A stretch of DNA of 64,000 nt, taken from NCBI GenBank assembly GCA_021734255.1, contig JAIPJM010000006.1, positions 1-64,000 of the forward strand, written 5' to 3'. Each line of letters starts with the position of its first letter. Position 1 is the first letter of the stretch. The translations under genes were made by a program, and so were the position numbers. The notes beneath the pieces were generated by a model that was not told where the DNA came from, ran no database searches, and worked only from the letters and a program-made list of their open reading frames with translations. Source of the stretch: Fidelibacterota bacterium (GTDB lineage: Bacteria > Fidelibacterota > UBA8477 > JABMPR01). Below, in pieces: positions 34,947-43,588 of the stretch.

Positions 34947-36257
34947 ATGGAAAATCAAGCACCAGAAGGTAAACTTGGTGTACTCATTCCAGGGCTGGGA
35001 GCGGTCTCTACCACTTTCATAGCCGGGGTTAATGCCATCATAAAGAATTTATCTCCCCCCATTGGGAGTCTTACACAGATGGGTACGATCAGGTTGGGGA
35101 AACGTACAGATGACCGTAACCCAAAGATAAAGGACTTTGTCCCGCTGGCTGAATTAACGGACCTGGTGTTCGGAGCATGGGATATATTTGAAGAAGATGC
35201 CTATCAAGCTGCATTGAATGCCAGCGTTTTGAGTCCTCAGGACCTGGAACAGGCCAAGGATGCTCTCCAAAAAGTAAAGCCCATGAGTGCAGTCTTTGAC
35301 CATGATTACGTAAAGAATATCGACGGGCCGAATAAAAAATCCGCGGCCACAAAAATGCACCTGGCTGAGATGCTGATGGACGACATCAAACAGTTCAGAG
35401 AAACCAATGGGACCACCAGAGAGGTCATGATATGGTGTGCAAGTACTGAAGCATATATTGAACCCTCTGATATCCACAGCAGCCTGGAAAAATTTGAAAC
35501 TGCCCTCCGAAATAACGATCCGCTTATCGCACCGAGCATGATCTACGCTTATGCAGCCCTAAAATGTGGGGTTCCATTCCTTATGGGGGCACCGAATTTG
35601 GCTGTAGATACACTGGCGATCCAGGAGCTTGCGATGGCTGAGGGTCTACCCATAGCCGGTAAGGACTTTAAAACTGGCCAAACTCTGATTAAGACCATTC
35701 TTGCACCAGGCTTGAAATCCAGGATGCTCGGAGTGGAGGGTTGGTTCTCTACAAATATTTTGGGAAATCGGGATGGTGAAGTCCTTGACGATCCCATGTC
35801 ATTCAGATCAAAAGAGGTTTCCAAAAAGGGGGCGCTGGACTATATCCTTCAACCGGAGGTCTATCCCGATCTTTATAAAGACCTCTACCACAAAGTGCGG
35901 ATCAATTACTATCCACCGCGCGGAGATGAGAAGGAAGGCTGGGACAACATCGATATCTTTGGCTGGATGGGCTACAAAATGCAGATCAAAATTGATTTCC
36001 TCTGCAGAGATTCAATACTGGCTGCTCCCATTGTGTTGGACCTGGTATTATTCGCCGACCTCGCTTTGCGTCATAATATGCGGGGCATTCAGGAATGGCT
36101 CTCCTTTTACTTCAAAGCCCCAATGGTGGCGCCTGAACTTTACCCTGAACATGATATTTTCATCCAACTCACAAAATTGAAGAACACTCTGCGCTGGATG
36201 ATGGGCGAAGAGCTGATCACACATTTGGGAAACGAGTACTATGATTCCTATGAATAG
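34947..36257 (+). CDS. ino1: myo-Inositol-1-phosphate synthase
   Basis: 436 residues. The NAD-binding N-terminus is KLGVLIPGLGAVSTTFIAGV. Family motifs visible: GRDPKT-like GKRTDDRNPK, GAWDI, FLMGAPN, the catalytic KDFKTGQTL and LGNRDGEVL. It converts glucose-6-phosphate to inositol-1-phosphate, the head group precursor for inositol lipids. An AAGGAGA ribosome site precedes the ATG. It starts a plus-strand cluster with the phosphatidyltransferase 15 bases on. Confidence 0.97.
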   Translation: MENQAPEGKLGVLIPGLGAVSTTFIAGVNAIIKNLSPPIGSLTQMGTIRLGKRTDDRNPKIKDFVPLAELTDLVFGAWDIFEEDAYQAALNASVLSPQDLEQAKDALQKVKPMSAVFDHDYVKNIDGPNKKSAATKMHLAEMLMDDIKQFRETNGTTREVMIWCASTEAYIEPSDIHSSLEKFETALRNNDPLIAPSMIYAYAALKCGVPFLMGAPNLAVDTLAIQELAMAEGLPIAGKDFKTGQTLIKTILAPGLKSRMLGVEGWFSTNILGNRDGEVLDDPMSFRSKEVSKKGALDYILQPEVYPDLYKDLYHKVRINYYPPRGDEKEGWDNIDIFGWMGYKMQIKIDFLCRDSILAAPIVLDLVLFADLALRHNMRGIQEWLSFYFKAPMVAPELYPEHDIFIQLTKLKNTLRWMMGEELITHLGNEYYDSYE

Positions 36258-36272
36258 ATACCCGGGATCCAT

Positions 36273-36887
36273 ATGCATCTAAGATCTGACCTGGTTGATG
36301 CCTATTATCGGGCAACCAGGGCTATCATCAAACGCACACCATTGGTTGGAAAAAATCCCAACATCATATCCATTCTCGCTTCGTTGATCGGGTTGATCTC
36401 CGCCTACTATTTCATGATAGGTCGTAGTGCAACGGGTGGGATGATCCTCCTGCTCAGCGGCATTCTGGACACGCTGGACGGCACCGTTGCACGATTAGGT
36501 GAAAGAGCCAGCAAATTCGGGGCAACACTGGATTCCACCCTTGACCGCTATGTGGAAATGTTCGTGTTCATGGGGATCGCTTACCATTTCAAGGATACAC
36601 CCATGTTCTTCTGGGCTTCACTAGCCTTAATGGGGTCCGTCATGGTGAGTTACGTGCGAGCCAGAGCACAATCGTTAGGTGTGCAGAAGCTCGTTGGATA
36701 TCTCCAAAGATTTGAACGGTTCATGATCCTGGCAATAGCGGCGATCCTGAACCCCCTTGGAATGCAGTACTGGGGTTCGGAGATCATCCTGGAGCTTGCG
36801 CTCATTATTTTAGCCGTGGGTACCAATATTACAGCGTTTCAGCGACTCATGATCGTTAAAGCTGAGGAAACTGACGCTGCTTCCTGA
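36273..36887 (+). CDS. CDP-alcohol phosphatidyltransferase, probably phosphatidylinositol-phosphate synthase
   Basis: 204 residues, several membrane segments. The full motif is present: D66-x2-D69-G70-x2-A73-R74-x8-G83-x3-D87-x3-D91. Directly after the inositol-phosphate synthase gene, it most likely joins CDP-diacylglycerol to inositol-1-phosphate. The specificity rests on context, because the motif is shared with glycerophosphate and serine enzymes. Confidence 0.9.
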   Translation: MHLRSDLVDAYYRATRAIIKRTPLVGKNPNIISILASLIGLISAYYFMIGRSATGGMILLLSGILDTLDGTVARLGERASKFGATLDSTLDRYVEMFVFMGIAYHFKDTPMFFWASLALMGSVMVSYVRARAQSLGVQKLVGYLQRFERFMILAIAAILNPLGMQYWGSEIILELALIILAVGTNITAFQRLMIVKAEETDAAS

Positions 36888-37023
36888 ATCAGTCGCTCTA
36901 GTTTTCACACTCCTTTTTGCTCAATATACACTGGGTAAAAAAGTCTCATTTCCGCTCGGTATATTTCTCGGATTTTCTGTTCCGGAAATTGCTATTCTTG
37001 TCATTTTATCAGATTTTGTTCTC

Positions 37024-37356
37024 ATGATCCTCGTGGATAGAATCTTCGTGTGGTCCCTGGACAAACTTCCCTGGTTACAAAAGCTACGAAAAAAATCAGA
37101 GCGCTTTCAGGAACGAATGGGCCAGCGGAAGATCAGCGTCGCCTTGATCCGTCTCGGGTGGCTCGGCCCACTCACAATAACGGCATTACCATTTGCAGGA
37201 GGTGTATGGAGTGGCATGGCACTCTCCCGTTTGATGTCACTCTCCCATCAAAAAACCTTTCTCGCTGTGGGTCTTGGCGTATTAATTGGTTGCCTGATAT
37301 TTGCACTGGCATCCATGGGTGTGTTAAACTTTATTGAGCTCTCAACAGAGCATTAG
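37024..37356 (+). CDS. Small integral membrane protein, Sm_multidrug_ex (COG2426)-like; true start probably upstream
   Basis: 110 residues from the first ATG. It carries GWLGPLTITALPFAGGVWSGMALSRLM and a final membrane helix, the pattern of the small multidrug-export-like family. That family is usually about 150 residues with a hydrophobic N-terminal half. The same frame is open back to 36853 and encodes such a half (FTLLFAQYTLGKKVSFPLG, then IAILVILSDFVLM), but has no ATG, GTG or TTG. Initiation may use CTG (36862, 36871, 36877), re-initiation at the CDP-alcohol-transferase stop, or the frame may carry an error. Function in lipid synthesis or export is unknown. Confidence 0.7.
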   Translation: MILVDRIFVWSLDKLPWLQKLRKKSERFQERMGQRKISVALIRLGWLGPLTITALPFAGGVWSGMALSRLMSLSHQKTFLAVGLGVLIGCLIFALASMGVLNFIELSTEH

Positions 37357-37399
37357 CAGATTTTTAAATTTCAGATATGCAATTAGAAGCGGATGAAAC

Positions 37400-38371
37400 A
37401 TGAATAAATGGAAATTAAGAATTCAAAGTTTACGTATTGAGGAGATCATTTTCCTCGTATTCCTGATCCCCTCGATCTTGATAACCCTTCGAGCTAACTG
37501 GTACTTTTACATGTCCAGTACGGAATCATCGGTAAAGATAGAAGGTGGTATCTGGCGCATTATCGTTACGCTCCTATTAATGATCTGGTTCTATTGGTAT
37601 CTGTGGTTCAAGCCAGAGAAGCGGGTCTTCAAATTCATCCGCAACGTGGCGCCCTTCATCTTTGCCATTGCCATTTACACCAACCTCCATGATACGATCC
37701 ACTTCGTGAACCCCAATGATATACATTTCCAGCTAAATGCCATTGATGAATGGATGTTTGGTGTATCTCCAACTGTCTGGGCGGAGAAATTCTATCATCC
37801 CGCTCTCACAGATTGGCTCTCATTTGCTTATATGAATTATTTCTGGATCACTGTGATCCTGGTGATGTTCATGTACTATAAAAATGAAGATCGACAATTC
37901 AGAACGGTCATGCTTACTATGATGCTGTGCTATTATGGCGGCTATATGCTCTATATCCTGTTCCCGGCAGCGCCACCCAGGCTGGCACTTGCCGATCTTT
38001 ATAGCATCAATATTTTCAAGGGGACATCCCTCATTACAGATAGTGCAAGAAAGGTTGTCAACATAAGCGCGTCCTCAGCACGTGGTGCCTTTCCCTCACT
38101 TCATTGCACCATAACATTCCTGACACTTGGTATGGCTTGGAGATTCCACAAAGTGCTGTTCTGGATATTTCTCCCCATTGGAATTTCGCTCATTATCGCA
38201 ACGGTCTACCTGAGACATCATTACATCATTGATATTTATGCAGGTCTATTTTTATGCATGGCAGTCTGGTGGGTCACACCACGCATTGATACATGGTGGA
38301 GGTCTTACCAACAAAAGCGGGGAATTGTTTCTAACAGCCCCCCCGTCCTGGGTGTCCGCGAAAAGATCTAA
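37400..38371 (+). CDS. PAP2/AUR1-like membrane phosphatase or inositol-phosphotransferase
   Basis: 323 residues, six to seven membrane helices. The PAP2 catalytic motifs are GAFPSLHC (S233, H235) and YLRHHYIID (R272, H274, D278). The long N-terminal region before them and the NLHDTIHFVNPNDIH stretch are like AUR1/inositol-phosphorylceramide-synthase-type proteins rather than small PAP2 enzymes. Beside the inositol lipid genes it may dephosphorylate phosphatidylinositol-phosphate or move the inositol-phosphate head group. A paralogue lies at 40131. Confidence 0.83.
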   Translation: MNKWKLRIQSLRIEEIIFLVFLIPSILITLRANWYFYMSSTESSVKIEGGIWRIIVTLLLMIWFYWYLWFKPEKRVFKFIRNVAPFIFAIAIYTNLHDTIHFVNPNDIHFQLNAIDEWMFGVSPTVWAEKFYHPALTDWLSFAYMNYFWITVILVMFMYYKNEDRQFRTVMLTMMLCYYGGYMLYILFPAAPPRLALADLYSINIFKGTSLITDSARKVVNISASSARGAFPSLHCTITFLTLGMAWRFHKVLFWIFLPIGISLIIATVYLRHHYIIDIYAGLFLCMAVWWVTPRIDTWWRSYQQKRGIVSNSPPVLGVREKI

Positions 38372-39597
38372 TAATCCCAATCCGGGTGGGGTTGTGGAAG
38401 TGTAATGATCTCATCCAGAGAATTCAATAATTCCTCAGGTCCGGAAAGATTACCGGTGACGGCTAATCCCGTGGCTGATCCAACTCCCATCCACAGTCTG
38501 GAGAAAGCGCCTACATCTGCCTTGAGAACGGGCAAGCCCTTTGTGAAGCCCTGGCCTGCATGGGATTCTGGACCGAGAGTAACCGTATACTGACCGCCAC
38601 AGCCCTGCCACTTCTCATGGTCATCCAAATGCTCAACTATTGGATCAGAGAGATCGAGATTGAATGGTATGGAGCCAGTCATAAATGAACTGGCGGCAAC
38701 ACATGCCTCTAAATCACAGATCCTGATCTGCCAGTAAGCATTCGCCCGGTTAATGTGTTCAAATTCGGAGCGCTTGGTGATGATCCGTTTTCTGAAAGGA
38801 TTCAGTATCAGATCCTGCATCTGGATGCCAGCCGGCTCTCTCATCTCAACTAATTTGACCTGATCCCCCAGGCTTTTTACAACAGCCATAAGCTCCAGAA
38901 ACTGTTCAAAATTTCGAAACGCCATGACCTGAATATGAAAGGGACCGCTCTCTCCCTTTATCTTACCCCAGAGAAAATGGGTGAGGGCTTCCTGGTCATT
39001 CAAATATCCAAGACCAAATCCATTTTCTGTCCAACCAAGTTCTGCTTCAGCAATGCAGGGAGGCAACAGGGTGATCGCCCCGTGTCGCTTCTGTCTATTT
39101 ATCATTGAATCCTGGACGATGCTCCAGTCATCCTTGCTCAGTCGTTTCGGTGGGTCAAATGTACGATCGACCTTCAGATCAGCTGGATCAAAGGTGACCC
39201 AATGTTCGTAGCTTCCACCCCCATATCCCAATTGATCATAGAAACCCTGCTCGAATATTCCCAGGGTACTGGCAAGGGCTCCAGCTTCTGCCTCCTGCGC
39301 TATCACTTTGGCTGTCAATCGCTTGGCCAAACCCTGCTTACGAGCAATTCGACTGGTGCCTACGGATGTGACCACGGATATATTCAGATCTTTCTTTTGA
39401 TATCTTAGTTCGCTTGGTTTTGCCGTGACGAGACATTCAGCTTCACCATCAATTTCAGCCACCATGGCGTGGCCCTCTTTTAGAAAGGTGTCCAGCAGCT
39501 TTTCTCCCTTTTCATCTTCGATCCAATTGATCTCTCTCCAGATCCGGTGGGCAGCTTTTCTGTCTTTTTTTACATCAAATTCTCGAAACCGACTCAT
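38368..39597 (-). CDS. Eis-like GNAT N-acetyltransferase
   Basis: 409 residues in the three-part Eis layout: GNAT domain with SVVTSVGTSRIARKQGLAKRL (acetyl-CoA loop), a second GNAT-like domain, and a C-terminal sterol-carrier-like domain. Eis enzymes acetylate lysines of proteins or aminoglycosides. It converges with the PAP2 gene, overlapping its end by 4 bases. Confidence 0.85.
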   Translation of the reverse strand: MSRFREFDVKKDRKAAHRIWREINWIEDEKGEKLLDTFLKEGHAMVAEIDGEAECLVTAKPSELRYQKKDLNISVVTSVGTSRIARKQGLAKRLTAKVIAQEAEAGALASTLGIFEQGFYDQLGYGGGSYEHWVTFDPADLKVDRTFDPPKRLSKDDWSIVQDSMINRQKRHGAITLLPPCIAEAELGWTENGFGLGYLNDQEALTHFLWGKIKGESGPFHIQVMAFRNFEQFLELMAVVKSLGDQVKLVEMREPAGIQMQDLILNPFRKRIITKRSEFEHINRANAYWQIRICDLEACVAASSFMTGSIPFNLDLSDPIVEHLDDHEKWQGCGGQYTVTLGPESHAGQGFTKGLPVLKADVGAFSRLWMGVGSATGLAVTGNLSGPEELLNSLDEIITLPQPHPDWDY

Positions 39598-39697
39598 CGT
39601 TCAACACCTTTGTTTCATATCTACTAAATTGGGGTCTGTCTGTTGTTAACCAGCTATCTGATCAAATGATTCGCTTAATTTGGAATAAAAAGAGGGC

Positions 39698-40120
39698 TCA
39701 GAGAACCATTTTTTTGTGGGGGATGTCTGCCTCGTAGAAGATCTCTCCGACTGCCTTGAAGCCAAATCGTTCATAAAACCCAATTGCCACCATTTGCGAA
39801 TTCAGGTAGACATGGGAGTTGTCATCGATCTGGTCCAGGATAAATCGAAGCAGCGCGGCACCCACCCCTCTCCCTCTGAATGCTGTGGGAACGGCAAATC
39901 TTTCAAGTTTGTATCCAGAATCCGTCTCTCTCCAGCGAGCTGTCCCAACTGAATGACCGTCTAGCGTTGCCAGAACATGGGTTGCCACTGCTTCGAATTC
40001 ATCATACTCGATGGTGGGGTCTACCTTCTGCTCAACGACGAAGACCGCCTGACGGATGGCTAGCGCATTTTGCATATCGTTTTCATCGCTGATAATACGG
40101 ACTTTGATCGAATCATTCAT
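39698..40120 (-). CDS. GNAT acetyltransferase, ElaA/YjcF-like
   Basis: 140 residues, one GNAT domain: IRQAVFVVEQKVDP at the N-terminus, the acetyl-CoA motif FRGRGVGAALLRF, and the C-terminal FYERFGFKAVGEIFYEADIPH. That end pattern is typical of YjcF/ElaA-type transferases, whose substrates are unknown. It lies 10 bases downstream of the second PAP2 gene. Confidence 0.9.
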   Translation of the reverse strand: MNDSIKVRIISDENDMQNALAIRQAVFVVEQKVDPTIEYDEFEAVATHVLATLDGHSVGTARWRETDSGYKLERFAVPTAFRGRGVGAALLRFILDQIDDNSHVYLNSQMVAIGFYERFGFKAVGEIFYEADIPHKKMVL

Positions 40121-40130
40121 ACATCCACCT

Positions 40131-41099
40131 TCACCTCAAAAAGGAGTTGATCTCTGGCTCCAAGCTCTGATTTTTCTGCAAAGCCTGCCATGATAATTCT
40201 AATTTTGGCGCTAACCAAATAGCCAGCAGACTAACTCCAAAACCAGCAATAATATCCACCACAAAGTGATAGCGTAGATAAACTGTTGCCACCGGTAATG
40301 ACAGGGCCATTGGTAGGAACAGCCAAAACAGTAGCCTGTTGTAACGCCAGGCCATGATCATTGTCAGCAGTGTGATGCCGTTGTGGAGCGAGGGGAAGGC
40401 ATCCCTGACTCTTTCTGGGGACAGGCCGACAACTGCTCTCGCAAGCTCGGATATGAACGAGCCTCCCTCCCAGATATCAACAGTAAAAAGCTCCGGCATA
40501 ACCATGTACGGTGATGCGGCTGGAAAAACAAGATAGCCAATAAATCCCAGGTAATTACTGAGCATGCCTGCCAGAATAAGCGTCCTGAATTCCCTGAAAT
40601 ATTTGCGTCTGTAAAGCCAAATAGCAAGGGTTAGTGTCATCCAGTAGTAATTTAAATAGGAGAAAGCGAACCAGTCTGTGAGGCGTGGGTGGTAAAACCG
40701 TTCTATCCAAACGGTCGGCTGAAGCCCAAATATCCATTCTTCTGCAATGAGTAGCCCCTGATGAATATCATGAGGGTTGAGTGCCCGGATCGTATCATGC
40801 AGGTTCAGATAGATCACAATTGTGAATAAAAATGGTGCGAAGTCTCGGATGATCTGCACCGGCTTATTTTCAATCTTGAATTGAATGAGCCAAAAGAAAA
40901 GCAGGGTAACAATGAGGGATAGTGATGCTCTTATAATTCCAGCTGCTGCATTGAATGAGCTCGTCACCTCATCGATGAGGAGTGTTACATTAAAAATCAA
41001 TGATATAAATATGCTCAATCCAAGAAAGAGGATAGCTATGGTCTCTTCGACGCGAAGGGATCTGAGATTGAAACTGAAGTATTGCCGTTCAGAAATCAT
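40131..41099 (-). CDS. Second PAP2/AUR1-like membrane protein
   Basis: 322 residues from the ATG at 41099. It is a clear paralogue of the protein at 37400: the same SLRVEE start, NLHDTIRALNPHDIH, TDWFAFSYLNYYW, and PAP2 motifs DAFPSLHN and YLRYHFVVD. The presence of two copies near the inositol genes suggests different steps, for instance phosphatase and head-group transferase. It is oriented opposite to the first copy. Confidence 0.83.
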   Translation of the reverse strand: MISERQYFSFNLRSLRVEETIAILFLGLSIFISLIFNVTLLIDEVTSSFNAAAGIIRASLSLIVTLLFFWLIQFKIENKPVQIIRDFAPFLFTIVIYLNLHDTIRALNPHDIHQGLLIAEEWIFGLQPTVWIERFYHPRLTDWFAFSYLNYYWMTLTLAIWLYRRKYFREFRTLILAGMLSNYLGFIGYLVFPAASPYMVMPELFTVDIWEGGSFISELARAVVGLSPERVRDAFPSLHNGITLLTMIMAWRYNRLLFWLFLPMALSLPVATVYLRYHFVVDIIAGFGVSLLAIWLAPKLELSWQALQKNQSLEPEINSFLR

Positions 41100-41147
41100 A
41101 TGGTGCAAAATAAGCTTAAGGTAGCCATTTGTCCAATTGGCTTAAAA

Positions 41148-41176
41148 TAAAAAACCCCACCAAAGGCAGGGTTTTT
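41148..41176 (-). terminator. Rho-independent terminator after the tRNA genes
   Basis: Minus strand: AAAAACCCTGCC, loop TTT, GGTGGGGTTTTTTATTTT. It directly follows tRNA-Glu on that strand. Confidence 0.8.
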
Positions 41177-41177
41177 G

Positions 41178-41249
41178 TGACCCCTAGGAGGATCGAACTC
41201 CTGTTGCGAGAATGAAAATCTCGAGTCCTAACCACTAGACGAAGGGGCC
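41178..41249 (-). tRNA. tRNA-Glu (UUC)
   Basis: 72-nt cloverleaf on the minus strand: acceptor GGCCCCT with AGGGGTC, D arm CGTCTAGTGGTTAGGAC, anticodon loop ATTTTCAT with TTC, T arm CAGGAGTTCGATCCTCC. One G-U pair in the acceptor. CCA is not encoded. Confidence 0.95.
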
Positions 41250-41320
41250 AACTCTCAAAGCGCAGCGAAACTATAAATTTCCCAAAGGAAGACAAATAGT
41301 ATTTTCACCGGCTGATGAGG

Positions 41321-41394
41321 GGTGAGCGATGGGACTTGAACCCACGGCCACTAGAGCCACAATCTAGCGCTCTACCAACTGAGCTACGCCCACC
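41321..41394 (-). tRNA. tRNA-His (GUG)
   Basis: Minus-strand cloverleaf with the extra 5' G paired to C73, typical of tRNA-His. Anticodon loop TTGTGGC with GTG; D arm AGCTCAGTTGGTAGAGC; T arm GTGGGTTCAAGTCCCAT. It is 71 bases upstream of tRNA-Glu and probably in the same transcript. Confidence 0.95.
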
Positions 41395-41463
41395 ATGCGT
41401 ATTAAAAAGCGGGTCAATATAGACGACGGAAAAAGCTACTCCAACGGCTTTTCTTACAGGCGC

Positions 41464-42708
41464 TTATGACAGTTTCTGAGCCACCAGATGGCGCATTAAT
41501 TTCGTGTAAACAGGTATCCCATCCTGATAATCCGGCCACAGTTCCCCTTCGATCAATGGGCGGCAATAGGTTCGGAAAGCATCTGTGATATGGAAGCCAT
41601 CTTCCCGGATATACTCTGGAGGAAGTACCTTTTCTTTATTGGCAATATTGGCAATGTCAGTGTGACCTACCGACCATGCATATGGGGTGTCAGAATCGCG
41701 GACAATTGTCACCATTTGACCATTTAAACCCTGAGCGGCCAGATTAACGGCTTCCCGTCCAACTGCGATTGCCTGTTCCACATCGGTTTTAGAGGCAATG
41801 TGACGACCTGATCGCTGGAAATAGTCTGGTAAGGCATTGTGCACTTTTATACTAAGTTTATTCTTGACCAGGTTTGCGATGAAATCGCCTGCGCCTCCTA
41901 ATTGAGTATGACCGAACATGTCAACCGTACCGGCATCAGCGACGAACTTGCCATCTGGGTTTTGCAGCCCTTCTGAAACAGACACCACACAGAATCCCAG
42001 TTTCGCCCGGATTTTTTCAACTTCAGCCAGAAATGCCTCTTCCTGAAAGGGAATCTCTGGTAATAAAATAATATGTGGACCTTCCTCCTCATTCCTGGCT
42101 GCCATGGCAGCTGATGCAGCGATCCAACCTGCGTGTCGTCCCATTGTCTCGGAAACAAACACCTTGGTACTATCCTTGTGCATGGAAGCCACATCGAAGG
42201 TCGCCTCACGGATGGATACCGCATTGTATTTGGCAACTGATCCGAACCCTGGACAGTTGTCTGTAACCGGAAGATCGTTATCCACCGTTTTAGGGACTCC
42301 AATGCAAGTGACCTCATATCCCATATCGTGTGAAAGTTGAGAAATTTTATAAGCAGTGTCCATGGAGTCGTTGCCGCCGTTATAAAAGAAATAGCGGACA
42401 TCATGCGCCTTGAACACTTCGATGATCCGCTCAAAATCAGCGCGATTCTTCTCCAGGGAGGGTAGTTTCTTTCTGCAAGAGCCAAATGCCCCAGAAGGCG
42501 TGTAGGGCAATCTCTCAATATCAGCCGGATCTTCCTGTGCTATATCGACCAGTTTCTCTTCTAAAACTCCATTGATACCGTAGAGTCCGCCGTAAATATT
42601 GTCAATGATACCTGATTCTTGGGCGGCTTTGATCACACCGTAAGCAGATCCATTGATGACACTGGTCACGCCACCAGATTGGGCATAGACAGCATTTGCT
42701 TTGCTCAT
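41464..42708 (-). CDS. pfp: PPi-dependent-type 6-phosphofructokinase
   Basis: 414 residues from the ATG at 42708, which has GGAGA seven bases upstream; an in-frame ATG four codons earlier has no ribosome site. The donor loop reads GGNDS (111-115): Asp follows where ATP enzymes have Gly, and VPKTVDND (138-145) carries the Lys of PPi enzymes. It phosphorylates fructose-6-phosphate, probably with pyrophosphate, reversibly. The Asn in place of the usual first Asp of GGDDS is a mild deviation. Confidence 0.92.
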   Translation of the reverse strand: MSKANAVYAQSGGVTSVINGSAYGVIKAAQESGIIDNIYGGLYGINGVLEEKLVDIAQEDPADIERLPYTPSGAFGSCRKKLPSLEKNRADFERIIEVFKAHDVRYFFYNGGNDSMDTAYKISQLSHDMGYEVTCIGVPKTVDNDLPVTDNCPGFGSVAKYNAVSIREATFDVASMHKDSTKVFVSETMGRHAGWIAASAAMAARNEEEGPHIILLPEIPFQEEAFLAEVEKIRAKLGFCVVSVSEGLQNPDGKFVADAGTVDMFGHTQLGGAGDFIANLVKNKLSIKVHNALPDYFQRSGRHIASKTDVEQAIAVGREAVNLAAQGLNGQMVTIVRDSDTPYAWSVGHTDIANIANKEKVLPPEYIREDGFHITDAFRTYCRPLIEGELWPDYQDGIPVYTKLMRHLVAQKLS

Positions 42709-42731
42709 CTGTTTCTCCATTAAATCGTGAG

Positions 42732-42875
42732 TTAAATAATTCTTTCTTTGTTGCCAAATTCTTTGTCCAGAATGTCCAATTCCTTGAGTTTATCCTCAAG
42801 TTTATTAAGCCTTGAATTGGCAATAAACGCAAAAGCCAAACCAGCTAAACCAAACACCATTCCTATCGTTCCCAT
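42732..42875 (-). CDS. Micro membrane protein
   Basis: 47 residues from the ATG at 42875, preceded by AAGGAGA. A single hydrophobic N-terminal helix (IGMVFGLAGLAFAFIANS) is followed by a charged helix rich in Leu, Lys and Glu. It lies between thyX (10 bases) and pfp (23 bases) in the same direction. No known family. The ribosome site and spacing argue that it is real. Confidence 0.7.
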   Translation of the reverse strand: MGTIGMVFGLAGLAFAFIANSRLNKLEDKLKELDILDKEFGNKERII

Positions 42876-42885
42876 ATAAGTCTCC

Positions 42886-43587
42886 TTACCAGTTTCTGGC
42901 TTTACGGATCGCCTGCACTGCAAATGGAGCGGCTTCCTCTGCCAGGTCCAAAAGCTTAAGTGCATATTGTTGGATCTCCCACTGAGCGCCGGCGTGGATC
43001 CGAAGTTCTATAAAATGTATCAGGTTGTGAAGGTTCACCGTCGCATACATCTCTGTATACATATTCTGGGGAAGTACCATGCGTGCCTGCTCTCTGGCAA
43101 CCCCATTCTCCAATAAGTTCTCAAATAGTGCAAAGGCTTCTTCTGTGTGAGTGGTGATCACTTCCTGGATACTCTTTCCATCCTTTGTTTGGCTCACCAA
43201 CTCATCAGTACTGGCTTGCCTATTGGTCTCAGCCTGCTGACGGTATGCCTTCGGCACATAAAATTCCATATTCACAGAGGTATAGCGACGGCTGATCTCA
43301 TTATAGGACCAAGTGCGATGGCGGTGCCATTGCCGGGTAACAAAAAGAGGACATTTCACATGAAAGGTGAATGCCACATGTTCGAAGGGTGACGTATGGC
43401 GTTCATCTGCAAGATATTGAATGAGTACCTTGTCCTTTTCATCAAGCGCTTCGCGGCGCTTGCCAAAAGATACTCTGGCCCCATTGACGATCTCAACATC
43501 TGACCCCATTGTGTTGATCAGCCGAACGAAGCTGATACCATCTCCCAGGACATCATATGCTTCAAATCTTTTTGTATCTGCTGTCAT
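42886..43587 (-). CDS. thyX: Flavin-dependent thymidylate synthase
   Basis: 233 residues from the ATG at 43587 (an earlier ATG lies within the previous gene). The ThyX signature RHRTWSYNEISRRYT is at 89-103. The enzyme makes dTMP from dUMP with methylene-THF and FAD. Its start is one base past the phosphatase stop, so they are coupled. Confidence 0.96.
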   Translation of the reverse strand: MTADTKRFEAYDVLGDGISFVRLINTMGSDVEIVNGARVSFGKRREALDEKDKVLIQYLADERHTSPFEHVAFTFHVKCPLFVTRQWHRHRTWSYNEISRRYTSVNMEFYVPKAYRQQAETNRQASTDELVSQTKDGKSIQEVITTHTEEAFALFENLLENGVAREQARMVLPQNMYTEMYATVNLHNLIHFIELRIHAGAQWEIQQYALKLLDLAEEAAPFAVQAIRKARNW

Positions 43588-43588
43588 C

